Shown here: piece after piece, positions 48,806 to 60,807 of the stretch
Layout: each line of letters opens with the position of its first letter
Numbering within the stretch: position 1 is the first letter of the stretch
NCBI RefSeq assembly: GCF_002994745.2
Contig: NC_037091.1
Span: forward strand, 54,731,612 to 54,795,611
Direction of reading: 5' to 3'
Source: Rosa chinensis
Lineage: Eukaryota > Streptophyta > Magnoliopsida > Rosales > Rosaceae
DNA: 64,000 bases
Program-made: the position numbers and the translations under genes
The notes under the pieces: model-generated
What the model was told of the DNA's origin: nothing
The model's database searches: none
Seen by the model: only the letters and a program-made list of their open reading frames with translations

Positions 48806-49093
48806 ACTAAGAGCATCTCCAACAGAATACTTATTTAAAAAAAAATTTGAAATTTAACTAGTTTTAGGCTAAGTTTGATCTCCAGCAGACTAGCTAAACA
48901 AAAGCTAAATTTAGCTTTAGCTAAAAGACCTAGCTATATTTAGCTAGAGAGGAGAGAGAATTTAACTAAAAGTTAAATTTAACTTGAGTTTTAGGTATTT
49001 GCTGGAGCATAACTTAATATTCAACTAGCTATATTTCAATTTTAGTTACTTTTAGCTATCCAGATAGCTATCACTGTTGGAGATGCTCTTAGT
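48806..49093. mobile_element. MITE with 20-bp terminal inverted repeats, 288 bp
   Basis: The ends ACTAAGAGCATCTCCAACAG and CTGTTGGAGATGCTCTTAGT are perfect inverses. The interior is made of AGCTAAATTTAGCT-like palindromes and can fold into a long hairpin. GAGCATCTCCAACAG-type MITEs are very common in dicot genomes. The target duplication is unclear (TTTA-like on both sides). Confidence 0.8.
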
Positions 49094-49341
49094 TTAGTTG
49101 AAGATATGCTCTACAAGCTTTAAGAAAATACTTATCAATACGTAGTACGTACTAGTACGTAGTGGCCGGGTCGACCCATGCCAAGAGAAGCGTATGTACG
49201 TTACAGGAAAACCAGCATACATGGTACAGTAGGTATGAATATTAATTATTCAAAGTACTCCTCCATCATTAGAGAGAATGATTTAGTTTAATTAATTGTC
49301 TGATAAAAATATGTCACAGGCGCTGGGGCTGATGACACTGC

Positions 49342-50223
49342 TAGAGGTGCAAACGGGCCTAGTCGTGCTTCGTGCCGTGCTTGGACCGGCCCATTTATTA
49401 TCGTGCCGGGCTCGTGCCGGCCCATTTACTTAAACATTAAGCCCGACCCGGCCCGTGGCCTGAGCCCATATCTTGCCGGGCCGGGTCAATAACTGGCCGT
49501 GCTCGTGCCTACCCACTATAAAGCACGATTTTAAAATCTTAATTTGAACAAATAAAAATTAATTTTATTTAACTATTTAGAAAATTAAAAAAATTAAGTT
49601 CTACAACGTTTTTCTTAATCTTAGCTTTTTATGATTAGATTTCTAATAATTTTTTATATTCCACTATAAGAAAGAAAGAAAGAAAGAAAAAACTCAAAAT
49701 ATATTGTTTTTAGTATATTATTGTGAGATTAATCTTTATTAATATAATGAAGATTAAGTATCTATTATTCTTTCCTTCATTCTACAGTTGTATTATTATG
49801 AGATTAGTCTTTATTAATAAACATATATTTAATATTTAGAAAAAATACTTATTCAAAACAAGGATATAATGTTTTGTTTCATTATTTTGACAATATAAAA
49901 GAAAGCATTGGTGGAATTGTCATGAGATTTTAAATAAAAATGTCTCATATTCAAATCTCATCATTGTAGTTTTTTAATATTTTTAAAAACAAAATGAAAT
50001 TTTGTGTTTGTAACAGGCTAGCCCACAATATGTCGTGCTCGGGCCGTGCCAGGCTCATTACTTGCTCGGGCCGAGCCGGGCCAATGAGCCAATATTCTTA
50101 GGCCCAGCCCGACCCGTTATTCTAACGTGCTCGGGTCGTGCCGGGCCACTAACGGGCTTGGGCCGTGCCGGGCCGCTTTTAAGCGTGCCGTGCTCGTGCT
50201 TAGTGGCCCGTTTGCCACCTCTA
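49342..50223. mobile_element. Non-autonomous hAT element, 882 bp
   Basis: Perfect 8-bp target duplication GACACTGC (49334-49341 and 50224-50231). Inverted ends: TAGAGGTGCAAACGGGCC (left) and GGCCCGTTTGCCACCTCTA (right). GC-rich subterminal blocks of GGGCCGTGCCGGG type flank an AT-rich core. No transposase. Confidence 0.9.
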
Positions 50224-50319
50224 GACACTGCCATCACTACCATACTGTGAAAATGTTTTTTGTTTTTGTTTTTTGTTTTGAGAAAGGAATTGCATATTAT
50301 ATCAAGCAACTTAGATACA

Positions 50320-51225
50320 AAAATCAGCGGTCAGTACATCGGAGAGCCATTGTGGCCCTTCCTCTACCTGAAATGGAGGAAACAAAAGCGCTTTCCTAAC
50401 TAATATATGCGCTGCCTGATTACATTTCCTAGAGCAATATGTACAAACAACTGAATTGAAGAGGTGAAACATAGACTTCACCTCTTCAACAAGACAACTT
50501 TCAACAGACAAATCAACTTCATCTTTCTTAAGATCAGAAATCACAGACAAAGCATCAGACTCAAGGATGATGTTAAAAGATTGAAAGCCCGCCTGAGAGA
50601 TCACTTGAAGTCCTAACTCCTGACGCTGCAGCCTTTGCACCAAAACACCCAACCATTCCCTTAGAGACTGCCAACAATAAATCACCATTTTCATCTCTTA
50701 AAATAGCACCTAAACGTCTCCTACCAGTAGCAACATACATACCACCATCCACATTCAGTTTGAGAAAAGGAAATAGGGGTTTTAACCATTTATCACCATT
50801 AGCCACAATATGAACTGATCTTATTGGGAGTACAACTATAGCAGAAAGAAAATCAGCAATAGAAGAAACAACCTGGGATAACAGAGTGTTAGCACCTATG
50901 AACTTTTGTTGAAAAATCTCTTCATTTCTGGCTTGCCAGATGTGACGGTATAAACACACCACAAGAGCAAGTTCTGATGTGGATAAAACAGAAACTGCAT
51001 GTTCAAAAAGGTCCTTAAATTAAAACAACCTTGCTTCCAACTACCAACTACACTACAAAATGGAGAGAGCCGCCAAATGTCCTTGGCCTTAGGACAAGAC
51101 CATAGAGTATGAACGTTAACAGATGATCGAAGCCAAACAGGAACGTAGTCATGTATAAGGCTACTTGAGTTGCAGCCCAACCCAAATTTCTCCCAAAAAT
51201 GGTTATATATCATGAAATGTACCAC
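50320..51225 (-). pseudogene. LINE-type RNase H-like remnant (RVT_3 with zf-RVT-like part)
   Basis: On the minus strand three overlapping frames together resemble the C-terminal end of a plant non-LTR element. A zf-RVT-like part lies at 50896-51225 (TLWSCPKAKDIWRLS). A linker and the start of the RNase H fold follow at 50573-50962 (LKLNVDGGMYVATGRRRLG). The RNase H remainder lies at 50311-50694 (FNIILESDALSVISDL, CNQAAHILVRKA). Frame changes between the pieces make it a pseudogene. It adjoins the hAT element at 49342-50223. Confidence 0.7.
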
Positions 51226-52290
51226 ACGTAAATGAGTTTCTCACAGACTAGTTGGTTAAAGCTTTTGTTTAACACAGATTAGGTCATTGATTCAATCACC
51301 AATAGGATAGGTTTGTTTTTCCCTTTTCTTTCTTTCTTCTTTTTTACTAATTATACATCAAAATATTTCTAGCTTTATCTATTCTATTTTATGATAGGAT
51401 TGAGTATAGTAAATGAGCTGTATTTCTCTAAATTCATTTATTTACAATTGGTACAATTATCATTAATCGATAAAATGTGTATCACATAGACATTGAAAAA
51501 AACACTCAATCATTTTTTTAAAAATTTATATGGTTTTAGCAGGAAAATAAAAAGCTTATTGTTCTAGCCTACCCAAACTTCACATCAAGGATCCGCCCCT
51601 GGCTAAAATTAACCCAACCCATTCTCTTGTATTCCCAGCTGGCCAGGAGAGAAAAGAACGGCTTTATCTGAACAAAAATAGTGAGAAAATTTCTGAAGAA
51701 ACGTCTTGACTTATACGTACCTAATCGTGGAACATGGCAGATAGATCAAGAAAGTTAAACCCGTTATTCCATTTCCTAAATAGTAGGGCTGGCCTCCTCC
51801 GATCCATTGTTATTTCTGAAAAGCTAGATTGTATTGCGCAGATAGACCTGATTATATCAAGTTACAAAATGGGCGATGAGTTTTGTGCCTTGCCATTTCT
51901 GATATTTCTTGTTTTCATGACAGTGCTCCGTACGTACCAGCATGGAAACGTTATTTTGTCTTATTGCCTTGAAGAAATTTGTTTTGTTTGATTTGGAAAA
52001 TTGATACTGACTGACTGGTCTCTGTAACTGGGCGGGCCAGAATGAAATATCCTCAGAGCGAGAGCAAATTAAACGAAAGAAAACGATGAACTTAAAATAT
52101 AAAGGATGATATAAAGGAATAGATAATGACTCCGCCGCCGTGCCGGCACAAACATCTGGGTCACGACGACGGCAGAAGACAGTGACTGAAATTAAAATCC
52201 AGGCAATTACAATTAAACCAACGAAACTAATAAAGGAAATGACACATGCAGGATAAGAAATTGCCAGATAGGGATTGGATCAGACTACCA
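51226..52290. other. Intergenic with the remnant end of a hAT element
   Basis: GGATCCGCCCCTGG at 51589-51602 is the isolated right end of the same hAT family as 43427-44551; I find no matching left end. An ATG frame at 51734-51991 (85 residues starting MADRSRKLNPLFHFL, with a hydrophobic stretch FLIFLVFMTVL) is open but unrecognised and may be chance. Confidence 0.4.
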
Positions 52291-52293
52291 CTA

Positions 52294-52908
52294 CTACTCC
52301 TCATCGATCTGGGTCTGGGCCTTGACACCATTTTGTAACTTGATATAATCAAGTCTAAAATAAAACCGTACCATCTGGGTGACCATGGGGTGCAGCACCG
52401 TGGACCAACTCGTCGAATCCTCTCTGGTGAAGCTCAGATCGCACTCTTGCCAGCATGGCAGCTTCTTCTTCGCCGCCGAGATCATCTGCTGGGTTGATGT
52501 TGAGATTCTGATGACGATGATGAGTGTTGGTGGAAGTATCATCATCTGTGTGAGAAAGTCTTCTCGGCAGTTTCTTTCGCTCTTGCTCATCAGTTTCCCA
52601 TCCACCCCATCATAATGTCTTGAGTCTTGACAATTGATTGAAAGGCCAACACGTTTACCTTAATTATGCATTCCTTTTTGCATGACCGTCATTTCGAAAT
52701 CTAGTTCATACAAATTACTCATTTGAGAAAGCAACTTACAATCGACGTACATCAGCAGCCGGTCCAGCGCCGGCAACATCATCCCTCTCTCCGGCGATTG
52801 CAACTGGTGGTCGCGGTGGTGAGACGCCGGCGAGAGCTCCAGTACTTCATCGCCCTCCAAACGACGGAGACAGTAACCGACAGTGGCACAAAGGCCGAGA
52901 AGAGTCAC
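52294..52908 (-). CDS. Hypothetical small minus-strand gene, not recognised
   Basis: Two open stretches are moderately GC-rich and coding-like. The upstream one (52908 down to about 52736) encodes RRLEGDEVLELSPASHHRDH, then LPALDRLLMYVD, and has a good donor GATT|GTAAGT at about 52735. The downstream one (about 52605 down to 52294) is open in two minus frames. I could not join them with a consistent phase, and I recognise no family. No ATG is certain. It could be a real short gene or decayed sequence. Confidence 0.2.
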
Positions 52909-53742
52909 ACGGGAAAATACAGTGAGCTTCTGGCGTTGGTTTCCCTAAATAAGCGGAGATGCTGTACTGCACTGGTCAAAGTTACCAATTTGCCCCCACC
53001 ATTTGAACGGTCTGGCGATTAGGAGGGACTCTAAATTTGTTGAATTAGTGAACTGATCATTTTTATCAAGTGTTAAAAAACTATAGGAAGCCAAGAAGGC
53101 GGCTCTTCCCATTATTGTTCATTGTTGATAATCGATTTTGGCCCTATGACTTGCGAGTTACACAATGGCATCGCATTACAACATTATCTGATTTTGGTTG
53201 AATCTAATTGTAGTTGTATAATGTTGATAAAAAATTAAAAAGTCATGCACTCGGCAATTGGCATGGTTACCTAATTGCTGCTGTTCCAACTTTCTGGTGT
53301 TTGTAAGCCTATGTTACTTTAGACTGTTTTCATAGGTAACGTATCATTAGTATCATTAGTCACCGTTACATCTCTGATTCAGGGCACCGTAGTGAGTCCA
53401 GCAGCAATTTTAAGTATGCAAATGCATCACTTGCCCTGGTTACAATTAAGCCACCTCTGACCCTTAATTATACCCAGTAACTTATACTAAAGGAGCAGGA
53501 AAATAGTTAATACATACAGATTCATTAATGCCTACTTTCTGAATTAAACTTCAATTTAAATACATCATGAGCAAGCAGATGGATTGAATTTGAACCACCG
53601 GTACTCGGCTCTCTAACTGACGAATACACCAAAATCCAAAAGAGCACAAAGTAGACTAGTCGGAGGGCAACAGTGACGAGACAAGGGATGCCCTAGAAAA
53701 TTGGTGCTCTGTACAAAACTACCCATGAAGAGGAGTATCAAT
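52909..53742. other. Intergenic, 3' side of the DUF493 gene
   Basis: No gene seen. The part nearest 53743 is the presumed 3' UTR of the minus-strand gene. Confidence 0.5.
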
Positions 53743-55877
53743 CTACAAAAAGTATTTCATCCGGTCGTCTCTTCTCATTGCATTGTATACTGCTTGGACC
53801 TGGATATTACAATAAAATGACAACACAATTATGTTGGTCAGATGTCAATCGATTCAAACACAAATCTATGAAGATATATTCCATCCATCATAGATACAGG
53901 GCAATAATATTGACAATTAAAATTGTGAGGCAGGGAGGGAGAGAGGGGAAGACCTGTTCGCTAGAAATGACTTGAACAGGACCAATGTTTACAGATACAT
54001 ATTTGCCTCCTGATGATAGCTTCTGCTTGACACGACCCTGTCATAACACATTTGCATGCATCATTTGCTGGGAATTCAACTTATCCACTTGACAAACAAA
54101 TCTAAGAAAACATAATCAGAGATTCAAACCTGTTGTTGATTCAAAATAGGCAACAAAAGTGTTAAAACCCCACAGATTGCAGTAAGATGTTGCATCATCT
54201 TACCACTTTCTAAAGCAGGCATTGGCTTTTATGAAGTATATCATAATATTATCTGTTTACAGATAAATATCAACGTATGATTCCAAGAATGATGACTGAG
54301 CCAAGAGGACAAAGATTTCATGTACTTCAAGATAATAATCCCATCGAAAATCATGTCAATCGATAATATAGTTGGCTGTATGAGAGGGCATGGAAGCAAA
54401 GATAATAATTTCGGCAGGAAACTAGTCTGTTTTTTTCACCATTATATTAAGTTCTAGTGCCTAAACTTCTCAATGCATTATCAATTTGGCTATAGCCTAG
54501 AGAGAGTATACCCACTTGGCTGTCTTGTTCCTTATACCTTGAACTATTGGTTAACACTTTTCAGTTCACGTCAAAAGAGCCGACTAGGGTTATGAGTTCA
54601 GGGAAAAGCCTCCATACTGCATTATGGCCAACAAGGCTATCCACCTTACTTAATGAATGATTGGACAAAGGAGTTACAGGGCTGGTCAGTTCCTCGCAAA
54701 ACACATGCAGCCTACCCCATTCCTTGCAGTTCTAACCCAACTTAAAACCCAGCATAGCATAAGTTCAACATAATTTCTAACACAAGTCATGCTGTTATAC
54801 ACCTTCCCATTGCCATTTTTCAACTTTAGCCTTGCAAGAAGATACTCCTCATTGCAACACATTCACTTATTATCCGGCACTAGCTTAACATTGTAATACT
54901 CTTTGTCTAGGTACAAGTGACAAGAAGCGTCTCTAAATGGCTACCCCGTCTCTAAGTATGTTCATTCACATACTTAGGAATTAAACCGTAAAACAAATTG
55001 TTGATGGCCAATTCATGTCCAATCTCAATCAAACTACTCGTACTGTAAAACCCGCGGAGATCAATATATTCAATGCCATACTTAATATGTACAAAAATTT
55101 CAACCAGAAGCTTGCAAACACATGCATCATGACAATCCATCAATATTGTATCGAAAGATTGAAAAATTATTGGTAGCCGGAAATAGGAAAAAAGTCATAC
55201 CTCAGGAACGGGTTGTTGAAGTACGGATTCAACAGCAACAACCATAGCCTGCACAAAATCATCCCCTCCGGTTCCAATCGCCGTGAACCCTCTAACAGTT
55301 GGGTATGAATTTACCTTAAATCAAAATTACCCAGAATCTCATTAAACCTATTAATCACTCATCAAACTTAACCCTTAATATGCAAAATAAACAAGAAACA
55401 AGGAATGGCTTCAAACACCTTCTGATCCAAGTCGAGCCATTCAGTGGTGGAATCATCGGCCACCGTGCCTCCAATAACCACATTCGTGGTCTGCCCGACC
55501 CTCCCTTCAGTTCTAGACACCTCTACACCCAGTTTTAACAGCGAGTTAAAAACATATTTACAATAAAAAAAATTAACAAACGAAAGTAAAAAAGTAATGA
55601 GAAGGGTGAAAACGAGACCTGAAATAGCTTTGAGAACGGCCTCCTGAGGCGGGCCTTGTTCGTCCTCGGAGAGAGCGGGTTGGTTTTCGTTGTGGGAGCA
55701 ACTGAGTTGGGTCCGTTTGGCCAAGTGGACGTCTCGGGTCTTGAATTGGCGGGTCAGCTGCGGGGTGGAGAATCCGTTTCGGGTTCGGAGCGAAGCGGAA
55801 ACGGAGCTCCGAGCGAGGTGAACGGGTCGCCACGCTTCTATTAGAAGAGCGGAGCGCAGGGCAGTTCTGCAAGCCAT
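53743..55877 (-). CDS. DUF493 (YbeD-like) plastid-targeted protein
   Basis: Five exons with consistent phase: 55619-55877, 55419-55522, 55201-55314, 53954-54037 and 53743-53799, giving 205 residues. The first about 55 residues are rich in Arg, Ser and Ala with few acidic residues, like a chloroplast transit peptide. The C-terminal domain reads VNSYPTVRGFTAIGTGGDDF, VAVESVLQQPVPEGRV, KYVSVNIGPVQVISSEQ and VQAVYNAMRRDDRMKYFL. This is the small alpha-beta (ferredoxin-like) domain of DUF493/YbeD, whose function in plants is unknown. From memory the Arabidopsis counterpart is At1g27385, close to SPL10. The gene is transcribed divergently from the ALKBH1 gene, with about 1 kb between the starts. 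Confidence 0.85.
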
Positions 55878-56918
55878 TTTGCTTTGTTTTTCGATCGGAG
55901 AAGATTGTTCTTCGTCCTGAATTTATTTCAGATATCCACTATTTTTTTCCAGAAAAACAGAAATTATATGGCCCTGAAAAGACCTCGGTACCCCTGTCTG
56001 ATAGCAAAGTGAAGGACGACACTGTAAGGGCAATATAGTCTCCACTTCCCACATTAGTCGGTTTACCGTTAAATTTTGCAACTTTTTTTTTGGGTAGATT
56101 TCATTTTACTAGGGCAATGCATTATTTTTGTTATCTTGATCATTTTAGGATTGAAATCAAAGATGGAACAGAATATCAGATCGTACAACAAAAAACGATA
56201 ACACTGAAATCAAAAAATATATTTTGGTGTAAGAAATGATGAGACTATATTTCAAACAAAATGAAACAAAAGTAGTGTAATCAAAATTTCCAAGCATGCA
56301 AACATTTAAAATCAAAAATTTGAAAAGATACTTCTGTAACTGTTTTTTTCTTTTTTCTTTTTTGGGTTACAACTTCTGAAACATTTTCCTTTCCAAGACT
56401 TATATTTATAATTTTTTGAATTTCAACTCATTATAAAAAGTTAAATTTTTGATCTCATGTAAATAAAAATAGAAAGAATTTTGATAATCAAAATGTTATC
56501 CGACATTCTGAAACTAAAATTTCAAATATTAGAGCAAATGAAAAGTAATTTACCCGGAGAAAGATGTCCCAATCTTCTAAGTCCTTTTCTTTTATCACAA
56601 CTTTTCTTCTTGTCAATGGAAGAAATTCGACGCAATAGTAAAGAAAAACGTGAGGAAAAGAAAAAGGCGGGTTTGGGATTTGGCGGTAAAGATATATCTA
56701 CTTTAATCGAAGCTGAGTGAAACTGTAAAAAACTAAGTAAAAAAAATTAAAATACCTGACCTAGAAAATTACCACTGGGACGCTAAGCCCGGTAATGGTT
56801 GCGAGCAACGTCCGCCACAGAACCCTAGTAAAAGCGAAACCCCCTCCCTCCGATTACCTTTTTTCCCGCTCATTTCGTTTCACGACTCCGAGTTAACTCA
56901 GGCGGCTACTCGTCTAAG
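55878..56918. promoter_or_regulatory. Divergent promoter region between the DUF493 and ALKBH1 genes
   Basis: About 1.04 kb separates the two start codons, which point away from each other. The region is AT-rich in the middle and GC-richer at both gene ends. No specific element was identified. An ATG frame at 56481-56720 is Lys/Glu-rich and not convincing. Confidence 0.4.
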
Positions 56919-59900
56919 ATGTACGGATCCGATTCGGCTTCGGAGGATTTGGAGCGAACCGCTTTCCGAAAAGCCGAGAAGAAGTACAAGCTCTATTACC
57001 AAGACACTTACAGAACCCCCAAGAAGTAATTCTCTCTCCACCTATTCCGATTCCGATTCCGATTTCGCTTCGAATTTGCAGTAACTAATCAAAATGCATG
57101 TGTGATTTTTCAGGAAAAAGCAACCGAAGCCGGTGGATTTATCTGAGGTTTTGGATTTCAAGTCCATTCTAATATCACATAATCAAAACGCTGAGCTTCC
57201 ATCTGGAATCGCTCCTGTTCGGTGCGGTCTGGACCGTCCGGTTTTCTCCATAGAGAATCGCCCAGGCATCAATCTCTAACTTTCATACTTTGTAATTATT
57301 TGCTACAAGCATTTCGTACTTTGCATGAATTGAATTCAGATTCGAAGCGGTATTCTAGTTGCTAGTGTTATTCTAATTGCATGTCATAGGTGTTTTGAGA
57401 AGTGTTTACTGCAATGCTGATTAAGCAATCAGTTGCTTCTGCTGGATCTTAAAATGGCAGTAAATTTCAATGCGAAATCGATTTGTGAATTAGCTTTTAG
57501 GTCCTTTTTGCCTGTTAATCAGAGAGTTTTATCCTTTGGGGATAAAATTATTGTGTGTTCTTCAAAGTTCAAGCTATTAGGAAACTAGACTCTCTCGTAT
57601 ATGTGGTCTCTTTTTCACTACTGGAAGTCTTAGACATGGGATTTAGTGTAGATTTGTGAGGTTGCAAGTATAGGGATTCTGAAATCAGGAATTCAGGGTC
57701 TCTTGTGTGATAGATTTTATTGGTAAACAATAGAGTAAAAATTGTTCAAATTGCTAGCTATGGGGTCGGACCACAATCCAGTTCTTGTGGATGAAGATTT
57801 CGATGAGGAAAAATCTCATAAACAGTTCAAATTGAAGCTCAGTGGCTAACCAGAGAAGACTGAAAGCAGGTGGTTGAGGAGTGCTGGAATAAATTTCATG
57901 AGGGACCTTGGAATAGACAGTTGGTAGATAAATTAGAGGATTGCCAGATTAGTTTACGATGTCAAAGAGAAATAAGTGGGTGCATCGTCAAGCAAATAGA
58001 CTGCTGAGTGGGTGGCTTCAATATCAAACAGATATAAGTGCCCTTTATCTTGGATGAATTCACCCCCATCTCCTCTAGTGGAGATTTTGGTCTTTGACGG
58101 CCTCTCAACCTCTCCTGATTTTGTTTGAGAGGAATGACTGGAGTTGGCTTAGTGGGTGGAGTTTTCCTGACGGTTTTATTCTCTGGGGTGTTCCTTTGTT
58201 TATGTTATTTACTGCTGTGGCAGTGGCACATATGCTGTTTGTTTCCTATTTGCGTGTTGTTTTCTTGTATCACAGTTGTATTTCATCTCAGTTAATGAAT
58301 GAACGATAAAATTCAAAGGCACAAAAAGCAGTATTCTGAAAATCTTAATATTACGGTGTGAGCCAACCATTGTTTTTTTATTTCTAACATATATTTCCTT
58401 CTCGAAACATACAGGATTTTATTTCATTCCAGGAGCACTGACTATAGAACAACAATGTCAATGGATAAAGGAGAGTTTAACCAGCTTCCCACAGCCTCCT
58501 AACAGAACAAATCACAATGCTTTTTATGGGTCTATAAATGATTTATTTATTGCAGCAAAGGAGAGGAAAATTTTAGTTGCAAAAGAGAATTCAAATTCTG
58601 AATGTAATCCTTCTGTCAGCAATAGAGATGTGCAAGGGTGGAAGTTCTTTGAGGAACATGAAACATCATCAAAAGGAAACTCACGCAAATCAATTTCAGC
58701 TTCAGTTCTGTTGCGGAAACTGCGTTGGAGCACCCTTGGCCTGCAATTTGAGTGGTCCAAGGTACTTGATGATTCATTTTCCAATTTAGAATGCATATCA
58801 AGCACTACCTCTAAGAATGGCATGTCACTTGGATGCCATCAGATTTTGGTTGGCAAATGATTTTTTGTTGTTCAACTGGTGCTTATTAAATTGATTTTCT
58901 TATATGCTTGAGGATCTTCTCTAATAAACAGAAACTAATGTTTTCAAGTTTAAAACGATTCCTGACTATTGTAAATAATGGATAATATCTATTTGTAAAT
59001 AACTATGAGATGACACTACACTAAATGCATTCAAGCTGTGTCACATCACATATCTAATTTTGTCTTCTTGATGTAGCGAAACTATGATGTTTCCCTTCCA
59101 CATAAAAAGATCCCTGATACACTCTGTCAACTGGCTAAAAAACTGGCAGCACCTGCAATGCCCTCGAGTGAAGATTTCCAGCCTGAAGCTGCAATAGTGA
59201 ACTACTTTGGCTTAGGTATTACTAGGGGGGGAATGGCTTATGTTAGCAGATTGTGGCCGCTTACTAGTGTTCTTCCTTTTTGATTGGGAAACTTATACAG
59301 GTTAGGATCTACATTTTTTTTATCTTCAATTTTATGTTTTCTCTAGGTGATATGCTTGGGGGGCACCTGGATGACATGGAAGCTGATTGGAGTAAGCCTA
59401 TTGTAAGCATGAGGTATCTTGCTGTGCCATTTGATTTATGTATCTTGGTCGTCGTTGATTGTGAACAAAAAAAGAAAACAAAATCGAGTAAACGCCTCCA
59501 TAAGTGCTGATTTATCTCTACTTTTCACAGTTTAGGCTGCAAAGCAATATTCCTTCTGGGAGGAAAGCTTAGAGAGGATCCTCCATTAGCAATGTTCCTT
59601 CGAAGTGGTGATGTTGTACTTATGGCTGGAGAAGCAAGAGAATGCTTTCACGGTATGTGCGAGTCTTCAGCTATCTTGAAATGGTTAATGTTCTTTGTGG
59701 TTCAAGATATTAAACTGATTCTGATGATTAATCTGTTGATGGTAAGACCAATCAACAAGTGAGGAAAGTGATTGATTTGATGGAGGCAATGATTGTTTGG
59801 TTCTTAATGTTTTGCTTCTGCGTACCATATGTGGGCTGCCTGAAATGCCTGTTTTAAACCAACAATTCTATCCTCATCAACCCTCAACTGAAGCGCTTTC

Positions 59901-60148
59901 TTGTAATAAACAGTACAGTTTGACTATTCCATTTTGCAGAACATATATTGATAAATAAATTCCCCGAACATATATTCATAACAGATGCTTTGCTTTCTTG
60001 TATTGCAGGCGTGCCTCGGATATTCACAGACACAGAAAATGCTGAAATTGTGCCTCTTGAGCAGCAGTTCTCACACGAGGATGATTCAAGTTTTTTAGAA
60101 TACATCCAAACTTCACGAATCAACATCAACATTAGACAAGTATTCTGA
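56919..60148 (+). CDS. ALKBH1: ALKBH1-type 2-oxoglutarate/Fe(II) dioxygenase (AlkB homologue)
   Basis: Demethylase of nucleic acids; ALKBH1 proteins act on methylated tRNA or DNA bases (family knowledge). Seven exons: 56919-57025, 57114-57265, 58415-58761, 59077-59215, 59347-59413, 59531-59652 and 60009-60148, giving 357 residues, close to the usual about 345. Motifs include SASVLLRKLRWSTLGLQFEW, AIVNYFGLGDMLGGHLDDME with the iron ligands His255 and Asp257, LRSGDVVLMAGEARECFHG with His311, and the 2-oxoglutarate arginine pattern RININIR (Arg348, Arg354) near the end. Intron 2 appears to start with GC rather than GT (57266-57267), because frame continuity (RPG|FYFIP) requires that junction. 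Intron 2 also contains a LINE fragment. Confidence 0.93.
57757..58000 (+). mobile_element. L1-type LINE fragment in ALKBH1 intron 2
   Basis: The stretch reads, with frame breaks, as SDHNPVLVDEDF, then KQFKLKLSG, then EECWNKFHEGPWN. This resembles the junction between the endonuclease and reverse transcriptase regions of plant L1 elements, where a DHxP motif is followed by a (F)RFE.W segment. It is a short, decayed piece in the same orientation as the gene. Confidence 0.5.
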
Positions 60149-60726
60149 GAATTCATCTTGTTTTTTCTCCAAATCAGAGAGATGATTTCGGAGTCAGTGG
60201 GAATCATTTTTTGGCAACATAGAATTTTTAGTGATTACAGCAGCAAAAAGCCCCCAAAAGCCATATGTAGATGGAAGTAGCATTGGTAGGAATTGAATCT
60301 AACTAGTGCCAATCTATGTTCTTGGGAGTTTGATTGTAACTGGGGGTGTTAATTTTTTTTTTTCTTCGTAAAGTTCCTAGCAGATGCATGGGACGTGCAA
60401 GTTTAATTTACTTGCAACTCAATTTTGTAGTATGTTCTATCATCTGTGAGAAGCTCAAGCAAATGGATACTTTGGTGTTTGATTAATTACTTGCAGATAT
60501 TGAACTGTATTCTAGTTTTTACCTCTCTCTTTCTACAAGTCAGAATGTTGAGCTCGGTAGTTTTCTTGTGAAGTAATGCTCTTTGCGTAATGTAATGTGC
60601 AGATCATTGATTCTGAATTTTGCTTATCCCAAACACAAACACAAATTTGCAACTAACTTGCAGTTTAGAAGTGAAGTATTGAAAGAGGCAAATAAAATGC
60701 AGCAATCGATAAAGTAAAAAATAGAA
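60149..60726. other. ALKBH1 3' UTR and spacer
   Basis: No gene seen; presumed 3' UTR up to about 60500. Confidence 0.5.
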
Positions 60727-60734
60727 TGTTGAGA

Positions 60735-60767
<33 letters not shown>

Positions 60768-60807
60768 ACCTTAATCTGGCGCCTTAGACCAACTCGGCCA
60801 TCTCAAC
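60727..60807 (-). tRNA. tRNA-Leu (anticodon UAA)
   Basis: The reverse complement folds as an 81-nt type II tRNA. The acceptor stem GTTGAGA pairs with TCTCAAC plus discriminator A. The A-box is TGGCCGAGTTGGTC. The anticodon stem-loop CAGATTAAGGTTCTG gives UAA. It has a long variable arm and the B-box GGTTCAAATCC. No intron. Confidence 0.95.
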
